Shown here: positions 54,138-63,925 of the stretch, one piece after another | Layout of the letters: the number at the start of each line of letters is the position of its first letter | Position numbering within the stretch: position 1 is the stretch's first letter | Assembly: GCA_963707015.1 (NCBI GenBank) | Contig: CAVPOO010000015.1 | Location: 1-64,000, forward strand | Direction of reading: 5' to 3' | DNA: 64,000 bases | Origin: CAVPOO01 sp963707015 | Lineage (GTDB): Bacteria; Pseudomonadota; Gammaproteobacteria; Thiohalobacterales; Thiohalobacteraceae | Program-made: the position numbers and the translations under genes | The notes under the pieces: generated by a model | What the model was told of the DNA's origin: nothing | The model's input: only the letters and a program-made list of their open reading frames with translations | Database searches by the model: none

Positions 54138-54389
54138 ATGCATATCGTTGTCAACGGGGAGTCCCGAGAGGTCGACGACGGACTGACTGCCTGGCAGCTC
54201 ATCGAGTTGCTGGGCCTGACGCAAGGCCGGCTGGCGATGGAGGTCAATCGCGCGATCGTGCCGCGGAGCACCTTCGACACGCACCGCCTGCAACCGGGTG
54301 ATGAGGTGGAAATCGTGCGGGCGATCGGCGGGGGCAGTCTGGGCGCGGATTGCAGGCAGCAGGTGAAAAAGCGATGTCAACGGTCATGA
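54138..54389 (+). CDS. thiS: Sulfur carrier protein ThiS with unusual C-terminal extension
   Basis: 83 residues; family members are about 66 and end in Gly-Gly. Here the beta-grasp fold (HIVVNGESREV, LLGLTQGRLAMEVNRAIVP, PGDEVEIVRAIGGG) is followed by 18 further residues (SLGADCRQQVKKRCQRS). The Gly-Gly must be C-terminal to be adenylated and loaded with sulfur, so the protein would have to be trimmed first, or the stop codon has been lost. Its 3' end overlaps thiG. Confidence 0.9.
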   Translation: MHIVVNGESREVDDGLTAWQLIELLGLTQGRLAMEVNRAIVPRSTFDTHRLQPGDEVEIVRAIGGGSLGADCRQQVKKRCQRS

Positions 54390-55189
54390 AGGTACCCGCG
54401 GTTGCGGGGTCAGACGATTCGCTGGTGGTGGCCGGACGCACCTACCGGTCGCGGTTACTGGTGGGCACGGGCAAATACAAGGATCTCGAGCAGACGCGTC
54501 TGGCGATCGAGGCCAGCGGCGCGGAGATCATCACGGTTGCGATTCGGCGGACCAACATTGGACAGAACCCGGGTGAGCCGAATCTTCTCGATGTGTTGCC
54601 CCCGGACCGCTATACCTACCTCCCCAACACGGCGGGCTGTTACACCGCAGAGGATGCGGTTCGCACCTGCCGGCTGGCGCGCGAACTGCTCGATGGCCAT
54701 GACCTCGTCAAGCTCGAGGTACTGGGCGATGAAAAGACGCTGTTCCCTGACATCGTTCAGACCCTCGAGGCGGCCGGGACCCTGGTCCGGGAAGGCTTTC
54801 AGGTCATGGTGTATACCAACGACGATCCGATTATCGCCAGGCGCCTGGAGGATATCGGCTGCGTCGCCGTCATGCCACTGGCGGCGCCCATTGGCTCGGG
54901 ACTCGGGATCCGTAATCCCTACAACATCCTCACCATCGTCGAAAATTCAGAGGTTCCCATTCTGGTCGATGCCGGCGTCGGCTGCGCATCGGATGCCTCG
55001 ATCGCGATGGAGCTCGGCTGCGATGGGGTGTTGATGAACACCGCGATTGCGGCGGCCAGGGACCCGGTGCTCATGGCCTCGGCCATGAGGAAGGCCGTCG
55101 AGGCCGGCCGCGAGTCGTATCTGGCCGGCCGCATCCCGCGCAAGCGCTTTGCCAGCGCGTCTTCACCGCTTGACGGGACCTTCTTCTGA
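54374..55189 (+). CDS. thiG: Thiazole synthase ThiG
   Basis: 271 residues from the ATG at 54374 (AGGTGAAAAAG upstream). Motifs: YRSRLLVGTGKYKD, VAIRRTNIGQNPGEPNLLD, the Schiff-base Lys in LVKLEVLGDEKTLFPD, MPLAAPIGSGLGIRNPYNI and VDAGVGCASDASIAMELGCD. It builds the thiazole phosphate ring of thiamine from deoxyxylulose phosphate, dehydroglycine and ThiS-thiocarboxylate. It overlaps the thiS extension by 16 bases. Confidence 0.96.
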   Translation: MSTVMKVPAVAGSDDSLVVAGRTYRSRLLVGTGKYKDLEQTRLAIEASGAEIITVAIRRTNIGQNPGEPNLLDVLPPDRYTYLPNTAGCYTAEDAVRTCRLARELLDGHDLVKLEVLGDEKTLFPDIVQTLEAAGTLVREGFQVMVYTNDDPIIARRLEDIGCVAVMPLAAPIGSGLGIRNPYNILTIVENSEVPILVDAGVGCASDASIAMELGCDGVLMNTAIAAARDPVLMASAMRKAVEAGRESYLAGRIPRKRFASASSPLDGTFF

Positions 55190-55211
55190 GCGATTGCGGG
55201 GCAGGCCGCCC

Positions 55212-55691
55212 ATGCCGAAGACCCTGATGCTGAGCGCCGCCTGTGCGCTGGTGTTGGCCGGATGCCAGAGCGCCGCGCTCAACGACGTCAGCTCGCCCTA
55301 TTACCGGATACGCTCGGGTTCAACGCTGGTTCTGCACCGGGAACTGAACATTCCGGGAGGCCAGGCGCATATCCGTTTTGCCAAAGGCCGGTCGGTCGGC
55401 GGAAACAGCGGATACACCGTGAGCTGCCGCTTTGACGTGAAGAACCTGGGACCCCAGGTCATTCATCCCGACACCTTCCTCATCACGCGTGTCGAGAATC
55501 CGCAGGAATGGATCTCACGGCCCAGTATCATGCAGTTCTCGAAAATCTTCTATCTGAAATCCGCCACACAGCCGGATGTCCTGGACCTGAACTGCGAGGA
55601 ATGGAACGATCCTCTCATGGGCAGGGATATCTCGGTGTCCCAGGTGCGGGAGGCGCTGGGCGAGTACTTCACCCTGGAACTCGCGCAGTGA
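55212..55691 (+). CDS. Uncharacterised lipoprotein
   Basis: 159 residues from the ATG at 55212; a lipobox LVLAGC at about 14-19 predicts an outer-membrane lipoprotein. The mature part is beta-rich (STLVLHRELNIPGGQAHIRF) with two further cysteines (SCRFDVKNLG and LDLNCEEW) that could form a disulfide. No family recognised. Sits between thiG and trmB and overlaps the trmB start. Confidence 0.8.
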   Translation: MPKTLMLSAACALVLAGCQSAALNDVSSPYYRIRSGSTLVLHRELNIPGGQAHIRFAKGRSVGGNSGYTVSCRFDVKNLGPQVIHPDTFLITRVENPQEWISRPSIMQFSKIFYLKSATQPDVLDLNCEEWNDPLMGRDISVSQVREALGEYFTLELAQ

Positions 55692-56389
55692 TCCCTGACA
55701 GGCGGCCGTTGCCGGCCCGTCCTATCCGCTCCTTCGTCCGCCGCGAAGGCCGCATGACGCCCGCACAGAAACGCGCACTTGCCGAGCTCTTCCCACACTT
55801 TGGCATTGAACCCGACGGCCGGCTCGACCTCGATCGCGTGTTTGGCCGGGTGGCGCCACGCACTCTGGAAATCGGCTTCGGCAACGGTGCAACACTCGCG
55901 ACACTGGCTACCGCCTCGCCGCGCAGCGATTTTCTCGGCATCGAGGTGCATCGCCCGGGTGTGGGTCGCTTATTGCTGGAACTCGAAAAGCACCAGCTCA
56001 CGAATGTGCGTGTGATTTGCGCCGATGCCGTGGAGATACTGGCACACAATCTTGCGCCGGCCTCATTCGAACGCATCCTGCTGTTGTTCCCCGACCCCTG
56101 GCCCAAGCACCGTCATCACAAGCGTCGCATCCTTCAGCCTGCGTTTATCGAGCTGGTCGCGGACCACTTGAAACCCGGTGGCACATTTCACCTGGCGACG
56201 GACTGGGAGGATTATGCCCGGCAGATGCTGGCAGAACTGGACGCCTGTGCCCGTTTCCGCAACGCCGCCGGCAAAGGCGAGTTTTCCCCGCAACCCGACT
56301 ATCGGCCGGCGACCAGGTTTGAGCAACGCGGTCAACGGCTCGGGCACGGGGTCTGGGATCTGGTGTATGTACGAGACATGAACACATAA
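55688..56389 (+). CDS. trmB: tRNA (guanine-N7-)-methyltransferase
   Basis: 233 residues from the GTG at 55688, overlapping the previous stop (GTGA); the N-terminal RPIRSFVRREGRMTPAQ matches the E. coli protein, while the longer frame does not. SAM-binding EIGFGNGATLA and the family hallmark LLFPDPWPKHRHHKRRI are present. Methylates G46 of tRNA. An ATG at 55754 is too late. Confidence 0.95.
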   Translation: MIPDRRPLPARPIRSFVRREGRMTPAQKRALAELFPHFGIEPDGRLDLDRVFGRVAPRTLEIGFGNGATLATLATASPRSDFLGIEVHRPGVGRLLLELEKHQLTNVRVICADAVEILAHNLAPASFERILLLFPDPWPKHRHHKRRILQPAFIELVADHLKPGGTFHLATDWEDYARQMLAELDACARFRNAAGKGEFSPQPDYRPATRFEQRGQRLGHGVWDLVYVRDMNT

Positions 56390-56499
56390 GACAGAATCCA
56401 GAACCCAGAATTCAGGATAGGGCCGCCAGACGCCGCCTGGCTGCGGAACCCTGCTGGACGGTACTCACGACACACGCCCTACCTGCGCCCAATCCTGCC

Positions 56500-56572
<73 letters not shown>

Positions 56573-56583
56573 GGACTTTCTGA

Positions 56584-58035
56584 CTAAAAATGCCTCGCAT
56601 TCATCAACAGGTGCAGCCAGATGCTCGCCGCGTAGCCGAGTGCAATTGCGGGCGTCCATTTCAGGTGCTGGAAAAAGGTGTATCTGCCGCGCGCCTGGCC
56701 CATGAGCGCAACACCCGCGGCCGAGCCGATGGAAAGCAGGCTGCCGCCCACTCCCGCCGTCAGTGTCACCAGCAACCACTGGCCATGTGCCATGTCCGGG
56801 TTCATCGACAACACAGCGAACATCACCGGAATGTTATCGACGATCGCAGATACAATCCCGACGAGCACGTTGGCAGTGGTGGCGCCAAGATCCGTGTAAA
56901 ACATGTCTGAGACCATCGCCAGATAACCCAGCGCCCCGAGGCCACCGACACAAAGAATGACCCCGTAGAAAAACATCAGGGTATCCCACTCGGCCCGCTT
57001 CATGCTGATAAAGATATCGAAAGGCCGCTGGCGCGGCTTGTAGCGCGCCAGGAGTCCCGGGTCCACGTCGGAATCCGCCTGTTCCGGGCCTTCGATCTCG
57101 AATCGGGAAAGCTCCCGACGACGGATCACATACCCGTAGATCTTGAGCAGACCCAGCCCCGTCATCATGCCGAGCATCGGCGGGAGGTGGAAGAAGTGGT
57201 GCATCGAGACGGCACTCGCGATGGTCAGGAGGAACAGGGCGATGACGGTGAGTCCGCCCGGCTTGATCTGCGTATCACCTTCGCTCGCATGCGGCTTTTC
57301 TTTCGGTACCACAAACGACATGAGAATCGCCGGGATCAGCCAGTTCACGACAGAGGGAAGGAACAGGGCAAAGAACTCTTCAAATCGCACGATCCCCTTC
57401 TGCCAGACCATCAGGGTCGTGATGTCACCGAAGGGACTGAAGGCACCACCCGCGTTGGCCGCCACCACGATGTTGACGCAGGCGACCGCAACGAACTGCT
57501 TCCGGTCGCCGGCGACCGCCATGACCACAGCGGCCATCAGCAACGCGGTCGTCAGGTTATCGGCGATCGGTGAAATAAGAAAGGCCAGCACACCCGTGAC
57601 CCAGAATACGCTGTAAAGCGAAAAATCCCGCGAGACCAGCCAGCCTCGCAGCGCAGCGAAAACCCGCCGTTCCTCCATGGTGTTGATATACGTCATGGCG
57701 GCGAGCAGGAAGAGCATCAGCTCGGCATACTCCATGATGTTGTGACGCAGCAACTCGGACGGCATGTGGGTGTCGCCCTCAGCAGCGTAGGCCATGGCGA
57801 CCAGCACCCAGATGACTCCCGCCGCGACGATGACCGGCTTGGATTTGCGCACATGCAGCACCTCCTCGGACACCACGAACCCATAGGCCGCAATGAAGAC
57901 GAGCACGGCGATCAAACCAAAGGTGCTGGCGGTCAGATCGAGCGGCAGGGTGGATGATGCGGTCGCCCAGGCAGGATCAGGGACAAGAAAAGCCGCAACA
58001 GCGAGCAGAACCGGAACTAATGCAGTCAATAGCAT
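56584..58035 (-). CDS. nhaD: NhaD-type Na+/H+ antiporter
   Basis: 483 residues with about 12-13 membrane helices and a cleavable-looking N-terminus. Family patterns: IMEYAELMLFLLAAMTYINTMEERRVF, SPIADNLTTALLMAAVV, NIVVAANAGGAFSPFGDITTLMVW and VDNIPVMFAVLSM. Exchanges Na+ for H+ and supports pH and salt homeostasis; common in halophilic and alkaliphilic bacteria. Single gene. Confidence 0.94.
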   Translation of the reverse strand: MLLTALVPVLLAVAAFLVPDPAWATASSTLPLDLTASTFGLIAVLVFIAAYGFVVSEEVLHVRKSKPVIVAAGVIWVLVAMAYAAEGDTHMPSELLRHNIMEYAELMLFLLAAMTYINTMEERRVFAALRGWLVSRDFSLYSVFWVTGVLAFLISPIADNLTTALLMAAVVMAVAGDRKQFVAVACVNIVVAANAGGAFSPFGDITTLMVWQKGIVRFEEFFALFLPSVVNWLIPAILMSFVVPKEKPHASEGDTQIKPGGLTVIALFLLTIASAVSMHHFFHLPPMLGMMTGLGLLKIYGYVIRRRELSRFEIEGPEQADSDVDPGLLARYKPRQRPFDIFISMKRAEWDTLMFFYGVILCVGGLGALGYLAMVSDMFYTDLGATTANVLVGIVSAIVDNIPVMFAVLSMNPDMAHGQWLLVTLTAGVGGSLLSIGSAAGVALMGQARGRYTFFQHLKWTPAIALGYAASIWLHLLMNARHF

Positions 58036-58167
58036 TCTCCATGGTTGTCAGCACAGCACGGTGGCGCCGGCCCATTCCGGTCGCCAGGCGCAGGGTATCG
58101 GGTATCTTAGCGGAGGTCTCGGGAAATGCCACCTCAGCGGTCTGCAGGACCTGCAGTCAGGCCACCG

Positions 58168-60003
58168 CTACTCCTTTGCGACAACGGCCGAGTGCGCCTC
58201 GAGATCCCGCAATCCGGGGAGTTCGGTCTGTTCGGTCGAACCGCGAAACAGGGTGTCCGGCCGGCGCAGGGGACAGCTCTCCCGATCGTACTCGTCACCC
58301 AGCCCGTCCCAGGCGTACTCGAGGGCGTACTGGATACGGGAAAAGAACCGCTCGCGACCCATTTTGTCGATGAGCCCGGTACGGATAATGGTGTCCATGA
58401 ACTGCTTCTTCATGCGCGCCACCAGCAGTTCGATCCCGACGGACTCGAGCCGCTCCGCCAGGTGATCCAGGACTTCCTCGCCCGTCGCGTCGAGCTGGTT
58501 GATCGCTTCCCCGTCCAGGATGAGGTACTTGAGCTCTGGGTTCGCCGCCACTGTGGCCAGGACCTTGGTCTCAAAGTAACCGGCGTTGGCGAAATACAGC
58601 GAGCCGTCGAAGCGGACCAGCGAGATCCTGGGGCTGGTGGGGAGATTCATGACCTTGACATCGCGCATCGTGCCGTCGTGATAACGGCCCAGCACGGCGA
58701 AGCGCGGCCGCATCGTGCGGTACAAAAACAGCCCCAGGGACAAGGCGACGCCGGCAAGGATACCCTTGTCCAGGTGCGGGGCCCACAACAGGGTCAGCAC
58801 AAAGGTCACCACCGCGACGGTACCGTCACTGGGCTGAGCCTTCCACGCATGCACGATGGGCGCGATTTTGATCAGATTGACCACCGCCATGATGATGACC
58901 GCCGCCAGGGTCGCCTGGGGCAGGTGGAAGAGCAGTGGTGTCAGCCAGAGCAGTGTGATACCGACCACCAGACCCGTGACCACCGATGAAAAGCCGGTCA
59001 ACGCCCCGGCATTGATATTTACCGCGGAACGCGAAAACGAGCCCGACACGGGGTACCCCGAGAAGAGCCCGGCGATAATATTACTGAGTCCCTGACCCAC
59101 CAGTTCCTGGTTGGCATCGAGTCGCTGGCGCGTCTGCGCGGCCATTGCCTTGGCAATGGAAATGGCCTCCATGAAGCCGATCAAGGAAATCGTCACCGCC
59201 GCGGTCATGAGCTGTACGATGATGGCCCAGTTGAACTCGGGCAGTGCCATGGGCGGCAGACCCGCAGGGATCGATCCGACGACCGCGCCGCCAGCGCCCT
59301 GGAAATCGAGCGACACGGAGAGCAGCGTCGTGATGACCACCGCGATCAGGACACCTGGCAGCTTTGGTGCATAACGCTTGAGCAGGAGCATGATGGCAAA
59401 GGCCAGCACGGCCATCCCGATGGTGATCAGGTGTGAGCTTTCCAGCGCGGCGAGCACCGTGTTCCACACGGTTTCATAGTGGTGCTCCGCCTTGTCCCCA
59501 CTCACTCCGAACAGTTTGCCAAGCTGTGAGGTCGCAATGATCAGCGCGCCCGCATTGGTGAAACCGAGCACGACGGGATGGGACAGAAAGTCGACCAGCA
59601 CACCGAGCCGGAACAGACCCAGGGCCATCTGGAAGACCCCCACGAGCGTTGCCAGCAGCACGGCGTAGGCCAGAAACCCCTGCGGGTTTCCGGATGCCAG
59701 CGGCTCCAGCGCGGCCGCCGTCATCAATGACACGACCGCCACCGGTCCGGTCGCCAGCTGCCGCGACGATCCGAAAATCGCGGCCACCATCGGCGGCAGA
59801 AACGAGGCGTAGAGTCCGTAGTAGACCGGAAGCCCCGCCAGCTGCGCATACGCCATCGACTGTGGGACCAGCACCAGCGCCACGGTAATACCGGCAATCA
59901 GGTCGGCTCGAAGGACCTCTGGCTTGCGCAGTTCGCCGATCCAGGACGAGAACGGCAGGAACGTCTTCGACCAGGCTGACAAGAGACGCTGTACATCGAT
60001 CAC
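58168..60003 (-). CDS. SulP-family anion transporter with STAS domain (first copy)
   Basis: 611 residues. The SulP signature (LIAGITVALVLVPQSMAYAQLAGLPVYYGLYA in parts) and about 12 membrane helices are followed by a cytoplasmic STAS domain (about 460-570; LVRFDGSLYFANAGYF, LKYLILDGEAINQLDATG). Substrate is sulfate or bicarbonate by family; it cannot be decided from sequence. Divergent from the chrB-like gene. Confidence 0.93.
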   Translation of the reverse strand: MIDVQRLLSAWSKTFLPFSSWIGELRKPEVLRADLIAGITVALVLVPQSMAYAQLAGLPVYYGLYASFLPPMVAAIFGSSRQLATGPVAVVSLMTAAALEPLASGNPQGFLAYAVLLATLVGVFQMALGLFRLGVLVDFLSHPVVLGFTNAGALIIATSQLGKLFGVSGDKAEHHYETVWNTVLAALESSHLITIGMAVLAFAIMLLLKRYAPKLPGVLIAVVITTLLSVSLDFQGAGGAVVGSIPAGLPPMALPEFNWAIIVQLMTAAVTISLIGFMEAISIAKAMAAQTRQRLDANQELVGQGLSNIIAGLFSGYPVSGSFSRSAVNINAGALTGFSSVVTGLVVGITLLWLTPLLFHLPQATLAAVIIMAVVNLIKIAPIVHAWKAQPSDGTVAVVTFVLTLLWAPHLDKGILAGVALSLGLFLYRTMRPRFAVLGRYHDGTMRDVKVMNLPTSPRISLVRFDGSLYFANAGYFETKVLATVAANPELKYLILDGEAINQLDATGEEVLDHLAERLESVGIELLVARMKKQFMDTIIRTGLIDKMGRERFFSRIQYALEYAWDGLGDEYDRESCPLRRPDTLFRGSTEQTELPGLRDLEAHSAVVAKE

Positions 60004-60158
60004 TGACTTTCCTCCACGGCAACCAGCAGGCCCGCCCCAGCCGGGGGGGCGGCGCTCCGAAGGGGGCGACTAGCCCGCGCGACCGCATGCCTCTCGGGAC
60101 ACTGGTGCCGGCGCGAGAGAGAATGTAGAGTGTACAACGTAATTGTTATGCACTCTAC

Positions 60159-61109
60159 ATGAAAATTGCTCCCACAAACTGGCTGGCCCTGGTGGTCAGC
60201 CTGCCCACGCAGAACGCCACGGACCGGATGCGGATCTGGCGCGCGCTCAAGGCACTTGGCTGCGTCATCTTGCGCGACGGCGTGTATCTGTTGCCAATGA
60301 GTACGGTACATGACCGTGCACTGTCGCAACTCGCCGACGACACCCGACGGGCCGGCGGCAGTGCCCATCTGCTCCAGTTCACCGCTCGGGATGGCAGCCA
60401 GGAGGAACAGTTCAGGCAACTGTTTGACCGCAGCGACGATTACGCCCGGTGCATGGACGAGATTGCAGGGTCCAGGGCCTCCTTTCCGTCACTGGCCCCG
60501 GCTGCGGTGAGGCGAATGATGCGTGGTCTGCGCCGGAATTTCAATGCCCTGGCGCAAACCGACTTCTTCCCCGCCCCGATCCAGGCCCAGGCCCGTGCCG
60601 AGCTTGAAGCGCTCGACGCGGCGGCGACAAAGGCGGTTTCTCCCGGAAGACCCCAGGCTGCGGCGGGCAAGATCCGCCGCCTGGAACGGGCCGATTACCA
60701 GGCGCGGCGCTGGGCAACCCGCAAGCATCTGTGGGTCGACCGGATGGCGAGCGCCTGGCTGATCGGCCGTTTCATTGACCCGCAGGCCACCTTTCTCTGG
60801 CTGGATTCACCGGCTGACTGCCCATCGGACGCGATCGGGTTTGACTTCGAGGAGGCAACCTTCACCCATGTCGGAGACCGGGTGACCTTCGAGACGCTGC
60901 TGAGCAGTTTTGGCCTGGAGGATGACCGGGCCCTGTCACGGCTTGCGGATCTCGTGCACTATCTCGATGTCGGCGGCGCGCGCGTACCGGAAGCAACGGG
61001 TGTCGAAACCCTGCTGGCCGGTGCCCGCCAGAGCTGCCCGAATGACGACGCCCTGCTGGACGAAGCCCGTAAGACATTTGACTTTCTGTACACCGCCTAT
61101 GCCGTGTAG
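60159..61109 (+). CDS. chrB: ChrB-like chromate-resistance regulator
   Basis: 316 residues. The N-terminal ChrB domain (WLALVVSLPTQNATDRMRIWRALKALGC, RDGVYLLPM) looks like a winged-helix regulator, and the C-terminal ChrB domain has WATRKHLWVDRMASAWLIGRFIDP, FDFEEATFTHVGDRVTFE and LVHYLDVGG. Usually next to the chromate efflux gene chrA; here a SulP gene follows 37 bases after the stop instead. It probably senses chromate or controls the transporter. Confidence 0.88.
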   Translation: MKIAPTNWLALVVSLPTQNATDRMRIWRALKALGCVILRDGVYLLPMSTVHDRALSQLADDTRRAGGSAHLLQFTARDGSQEEQFRQLFDRSDDYARCMDEIAGSRASFPSLAPAAVRRMMRGLRRNFNALAQTDFFPAPIQAQARAELEALDAAATKAVSPGRPQAAAGKIRRLERADYQARRWATRKHLWVDRMASAWLIGRFIDPQATFLWLDSPADCPSDAIGFDFEEATFTHVGDRVTFETLLSSFGLEDDRALSRLADLVHYLDVGGARVPEATGVETLLAGARQSCPNDDALLDEARKTFDFLYTAYAV

Positions 61110-61146
61110 GCAGCCCCTGTACCAACCACTGTCTGGAGCATGAACG

Positions 61147-62859
61147 ATGCAACTAGTCCACGGACTTCATTTCAAGAACCTGCGCGGCGATATTTACGGT
61201 GGCGTTACGGCGGCCGTCGTCGCCCTGCCGCTTGCTCTCGCCTTCGGCGTCTCCTCAGGGGCGGGCCCGGTCGCGGGGCTCTATGGCGCCATCCTGGTCG
61301 GTTTTTGCGCTGCACTCTTTGGCGGCACACCGGCCCAGGTCTCCGGGCCGACGGGGCCTATGACCGTTGTCATGGCCGCCGTGTTTACCCACTACACGGG
61401 GCTGTATCCCGAAGACCCGGCGCAGGGTGCCGCGCTGGCGTTCACGGTGGTCATGATGGGCGGCCTGTTTCAGGTCCTGTTCGGCATTCTGCGGATTGGC
61501 AAGTACATCAATCTGATCCCGCACCCGGTGGTGTCCGGTTTCATGAGCGGCATCGGGGTCATCATCATCCTGCTCCAGCTCGGACCGCTTCTGGGCCACC
61601 CCGCCCAGTCGGGCCCTCTCGCCGCCGCCCGGGCCCTGCCCGACTTCCTGACGACGCCGGTGCTCGATGCCGTGGTCCTGGGCGTGGTGACACTGGCCAT
61701 CGTCTACCTGCTTCCCACCCGCATCAACCGGATCCTGCCCTCACCCCTGCTGGCGCTGATCGTCGGAACGCTGGGTCTGTACCTCGTTTTCGGTGGTGAG
61801 ATGGTGACGGGGGAGATCGATGGCGAAAGCATCTATCGCCTGGGGCAGGCGACGGTGCTCGGCAACATCCCGACCGGGCTGCCCAATCCGCAACTGCCCG
61901 CCCTGGAGTTAGCGCTGCTGGTCGACATGCTGAAATCCGCCCTGATACTCGCAACTCTCGGCTCCATCGACTCACTGCTCACATCCCTGGTGGCTGACAA
62001 TATCACCCGGACCTATCACGAATCGGACCGCGAGCTGGTCGGCCAGGGTATCGGCAACACCCTTGCCGGCATCTTCGGCGGGCTGCCCGGTGCCGGCGCT
62101 ACCATGCGCACGGTCGTTAACGTACGTGCGGGGGGACGCACGCCCCTCTCCGGCGCCCTGCACGCAGTGGTGTTGCTCGCCATCGTGCTGGGAGCCGGCG
62201 GTTTCGCGAGCTACATTCCGCACGCCGTCCTGGCGGGAATCCTGATCAAGGTCGGCACAGACATCATCGACTGGGATTACCTGAAACGACTCAGGCAGGC
62301 ACCCAAGGCAGGCGTTGCCATGATGATCACGGTGCTCCTGATCACGGTGTTCGTGGACCTGATCACGGCCGTGGCCATCGGCATGATCATGGCGTCCATG
62401 GTATTCATGCAACGCATGGTGAACCTGCAACTGGAATCCATCACCGCCATCACGGAACCCCCACCTGAGGCACCGCTGTCCGAAGCGGAACGCGAGATCC
62501 TCACGGAAGCCAGGGGTCAGATCCTGCTGTTCCATCCGGGCGGTCCCATGAGCTTCGGCGCCGCCAAGGGAATGGCGCGGCGACTCGCCGCTTTCGACAA
62601 CTACGATGCGCTGGTGATCGATCTCACTAACGTCCCGCAGATAGACTTCACCTCCAGCCGGGCCCTCGATGACATGATCCACGATGCGGTGGACCGGGGC
62701 CGTACCGCCTTCCTGGTCGGCGCACGGCCAAAGGTGTATGACATGCTCCTCACGCAGGATTCGCTGCGCTTCGTGCCCCAAGACCATCGCTACCGCGACC
62801 GTGAACCGGCACTCCGGCACGCCTTGCAGATCATCAAGGACAAGCGCGACGCTGCCTGA
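61147..62859 (+). CDS. SulP-family anion transporter with STAS domain (second copy)
   Basis: 570 residues. Starts with FKNLRGDIYGGVTAAVVALPLALAFG, includes SGPTGPMTVVMAAVFTHY and a C-terminal STAS domain (about 455-560; LVIDLTNVPQIDFTSSRALDD). Co-oriented with the chrB-like gene upstream and prk downstream. This form of SulP is often linked with bicarbonate or sulfate uptake; with prk next door, inorganic carbon uptake is plausible but unproven. Confidence 0.92.
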   Translation: MQLVHGLHFKNLRGDIYGGVTAAVVALPLALAFGVSSGAGPVAGLYGAILVGFCAALFGGTPAQVSGPTGPMTVVMAAVFTHYTGLYPEDPAQGAALAFTVVMMGGLFQVLFGILRIGKYINLIPHPVVSGFMSGIGVIIILLQLGPLLGHPAQSGPLAAARALPDFLTTPVLDAVVLGVVTLAIVYLLPTRINRILPSPLLALIVGTLGLYLVFGGEMVTGEIDGESIYRLGQATVLGNIPTGLPNPQLPALELALLVDMLKSALILATLGSIDSLLTSLVADNITRTYHESDRELVGQGIGNTLAGIFGGLPGAGATMRTVVNVRAGGRTPLSGALHAVVLLAIVLGAGGFASYIPHAVLAGILIKVGTDIIDWDYLKRLRQAPKAGVAMMITVLLITVFVDLITAVAIGMIMASMVFMQRMVNLQLESITAITEPPPEAPLSEAEREILTEARGQILLFHPGGPMSFGAAKGMARRLAAFDNYDALVIDLTNVPQIDFTSSRALDDMIHDAVDRGRTAFLVGARPKVYDMLLTQDSLRFVPQDHRYRDREPALRHALQIIKDKRDAA

Positions 62860-63049
62860 ACGACCGGCAGCACCCGGCTCCGGGGATCGAGTCCCTGGGA
62901 ACACCTGACGTGGCGCACTTGTTCACGACGCCGAACAAGTGGTTCAATACGACGTCCCGGCCGAGATCCGCCCAACAGAATGCCTGCGGTCTGCATGCGC
63001 GAAACCGCAACAAAAGATTATAAATCATAGCTTTACCAAGGAGATATCC

Positions 63050-63925
63050 ATGTCCAAGAAGCACCCTATCGTCGCCGTTACAGGTTCATCCGGCGCGGGA
63101 ACCACGACTGTCAAAGTCGCTTTCGAGCACATCTTCCGCCGTGAAGGCATCAATCCGCTCGTGGTTGAAGGCGACAGCTTCCATCGCTACAACCGTGCCG
63201 AAATGAAGGAGGCCCTGCAACAGGCTGAAAGCGATGACAACAGGAATTTCAGTCACTTTGGTCCCGAGGCGAACCTGTTCGACACGCTCGAAGAGTCCTT
63301 CCGGGAATACGGCGAGACAGGCGGCTGCAAACGCCGCTATTATCTGCACAGCGAAGAGGAAGCCGCCCCCTACAATCAGAACGCCGGGGAGTTCACGCCC
63401 TGGGAGGAAATTGCCTCAGGCACGGACCTGCTGTTCTACGAAGGTCTGCACGGCGGTGTCGTTGATGGCACGGTGAACATCGCCCAGCACGTCGACCTGC
63501 TGATCGGGGTCGTGCCCATCGTCAACCTGGAATGGATTCAGAAGATACACCGCGACGCGTCCGAACGCGGTTACTCCGCCGAAGCCATCGTCGATACGAT
63601 CCTGCGACGGATGCACGACTACGTACACTACATCACGCCGCAGTTTTCGCGCACCGACATCAACTTCCAGCGCGTGCCGACGGTCGATACCTCCAATCCC
63701 TTCATCGCGCGTGATATCCCGACACCGGATGAAAGTTACGTGGTCATTCGCTTCACCGACCCCAAGAAACACAATGTCGACTTCCCCTATCTGCTGAGCA
63801 TGCTGGATGGTTCGGCCATGTCACGCCGCAACAGTCTGGTCGTTCCCGGGGGGAAGATGGGGTTTGCCATGGAGATCGTCCTCACACCCATCATTGAGGA
63901 CATGATGGAGGCACGCAACAGCTGA
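63050..63925 (+). CDS. prk: Phosphoribulokinase
   Basis: 291 residues from the ATG at 63050 (AAGGAGATATCC upstream; the longer frame is rejected). P-loop GSSGAGTTTVK, VVEGDSFHRYNR, and FYEGLHGG with catalytic Asp/Glu/Lys residues, then QKIHRD. This is the proteobacterial class I enzyme, which lacks the plant regulatory cysteine pair. It makes ribulose-1,5-bisphosphate for the Calvin cycle, so the organism is probably autotrophic. RuBisCO is not in the window. Confidence 0.96.
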   Translation: MSKKHPIVAVTGSSGAGTTTVKVAFEHIFRREGINPLVVEGDSFHRYNRAEMKEALQQAESDDNRNFSHFGPEANLFDTLEESFREYGETGGCKRRYYLHSEEEAAPYNQNAGEFTPWEEIASGTDLLFYEGLHGGVVDGTVNIAQHVDLLIGVVPIVNLEWIQKIHRDASERGYSAEAIVDTILRRMHDYVHYITPQFSRTDINFQRVPTVDTSNPFIARDIPTPDESYVVIRFTDPKKHNVDFPYLLSMLDGSAMSRRNSLVVPGGKMGFAMEIVLTPIIEDMMEARNS

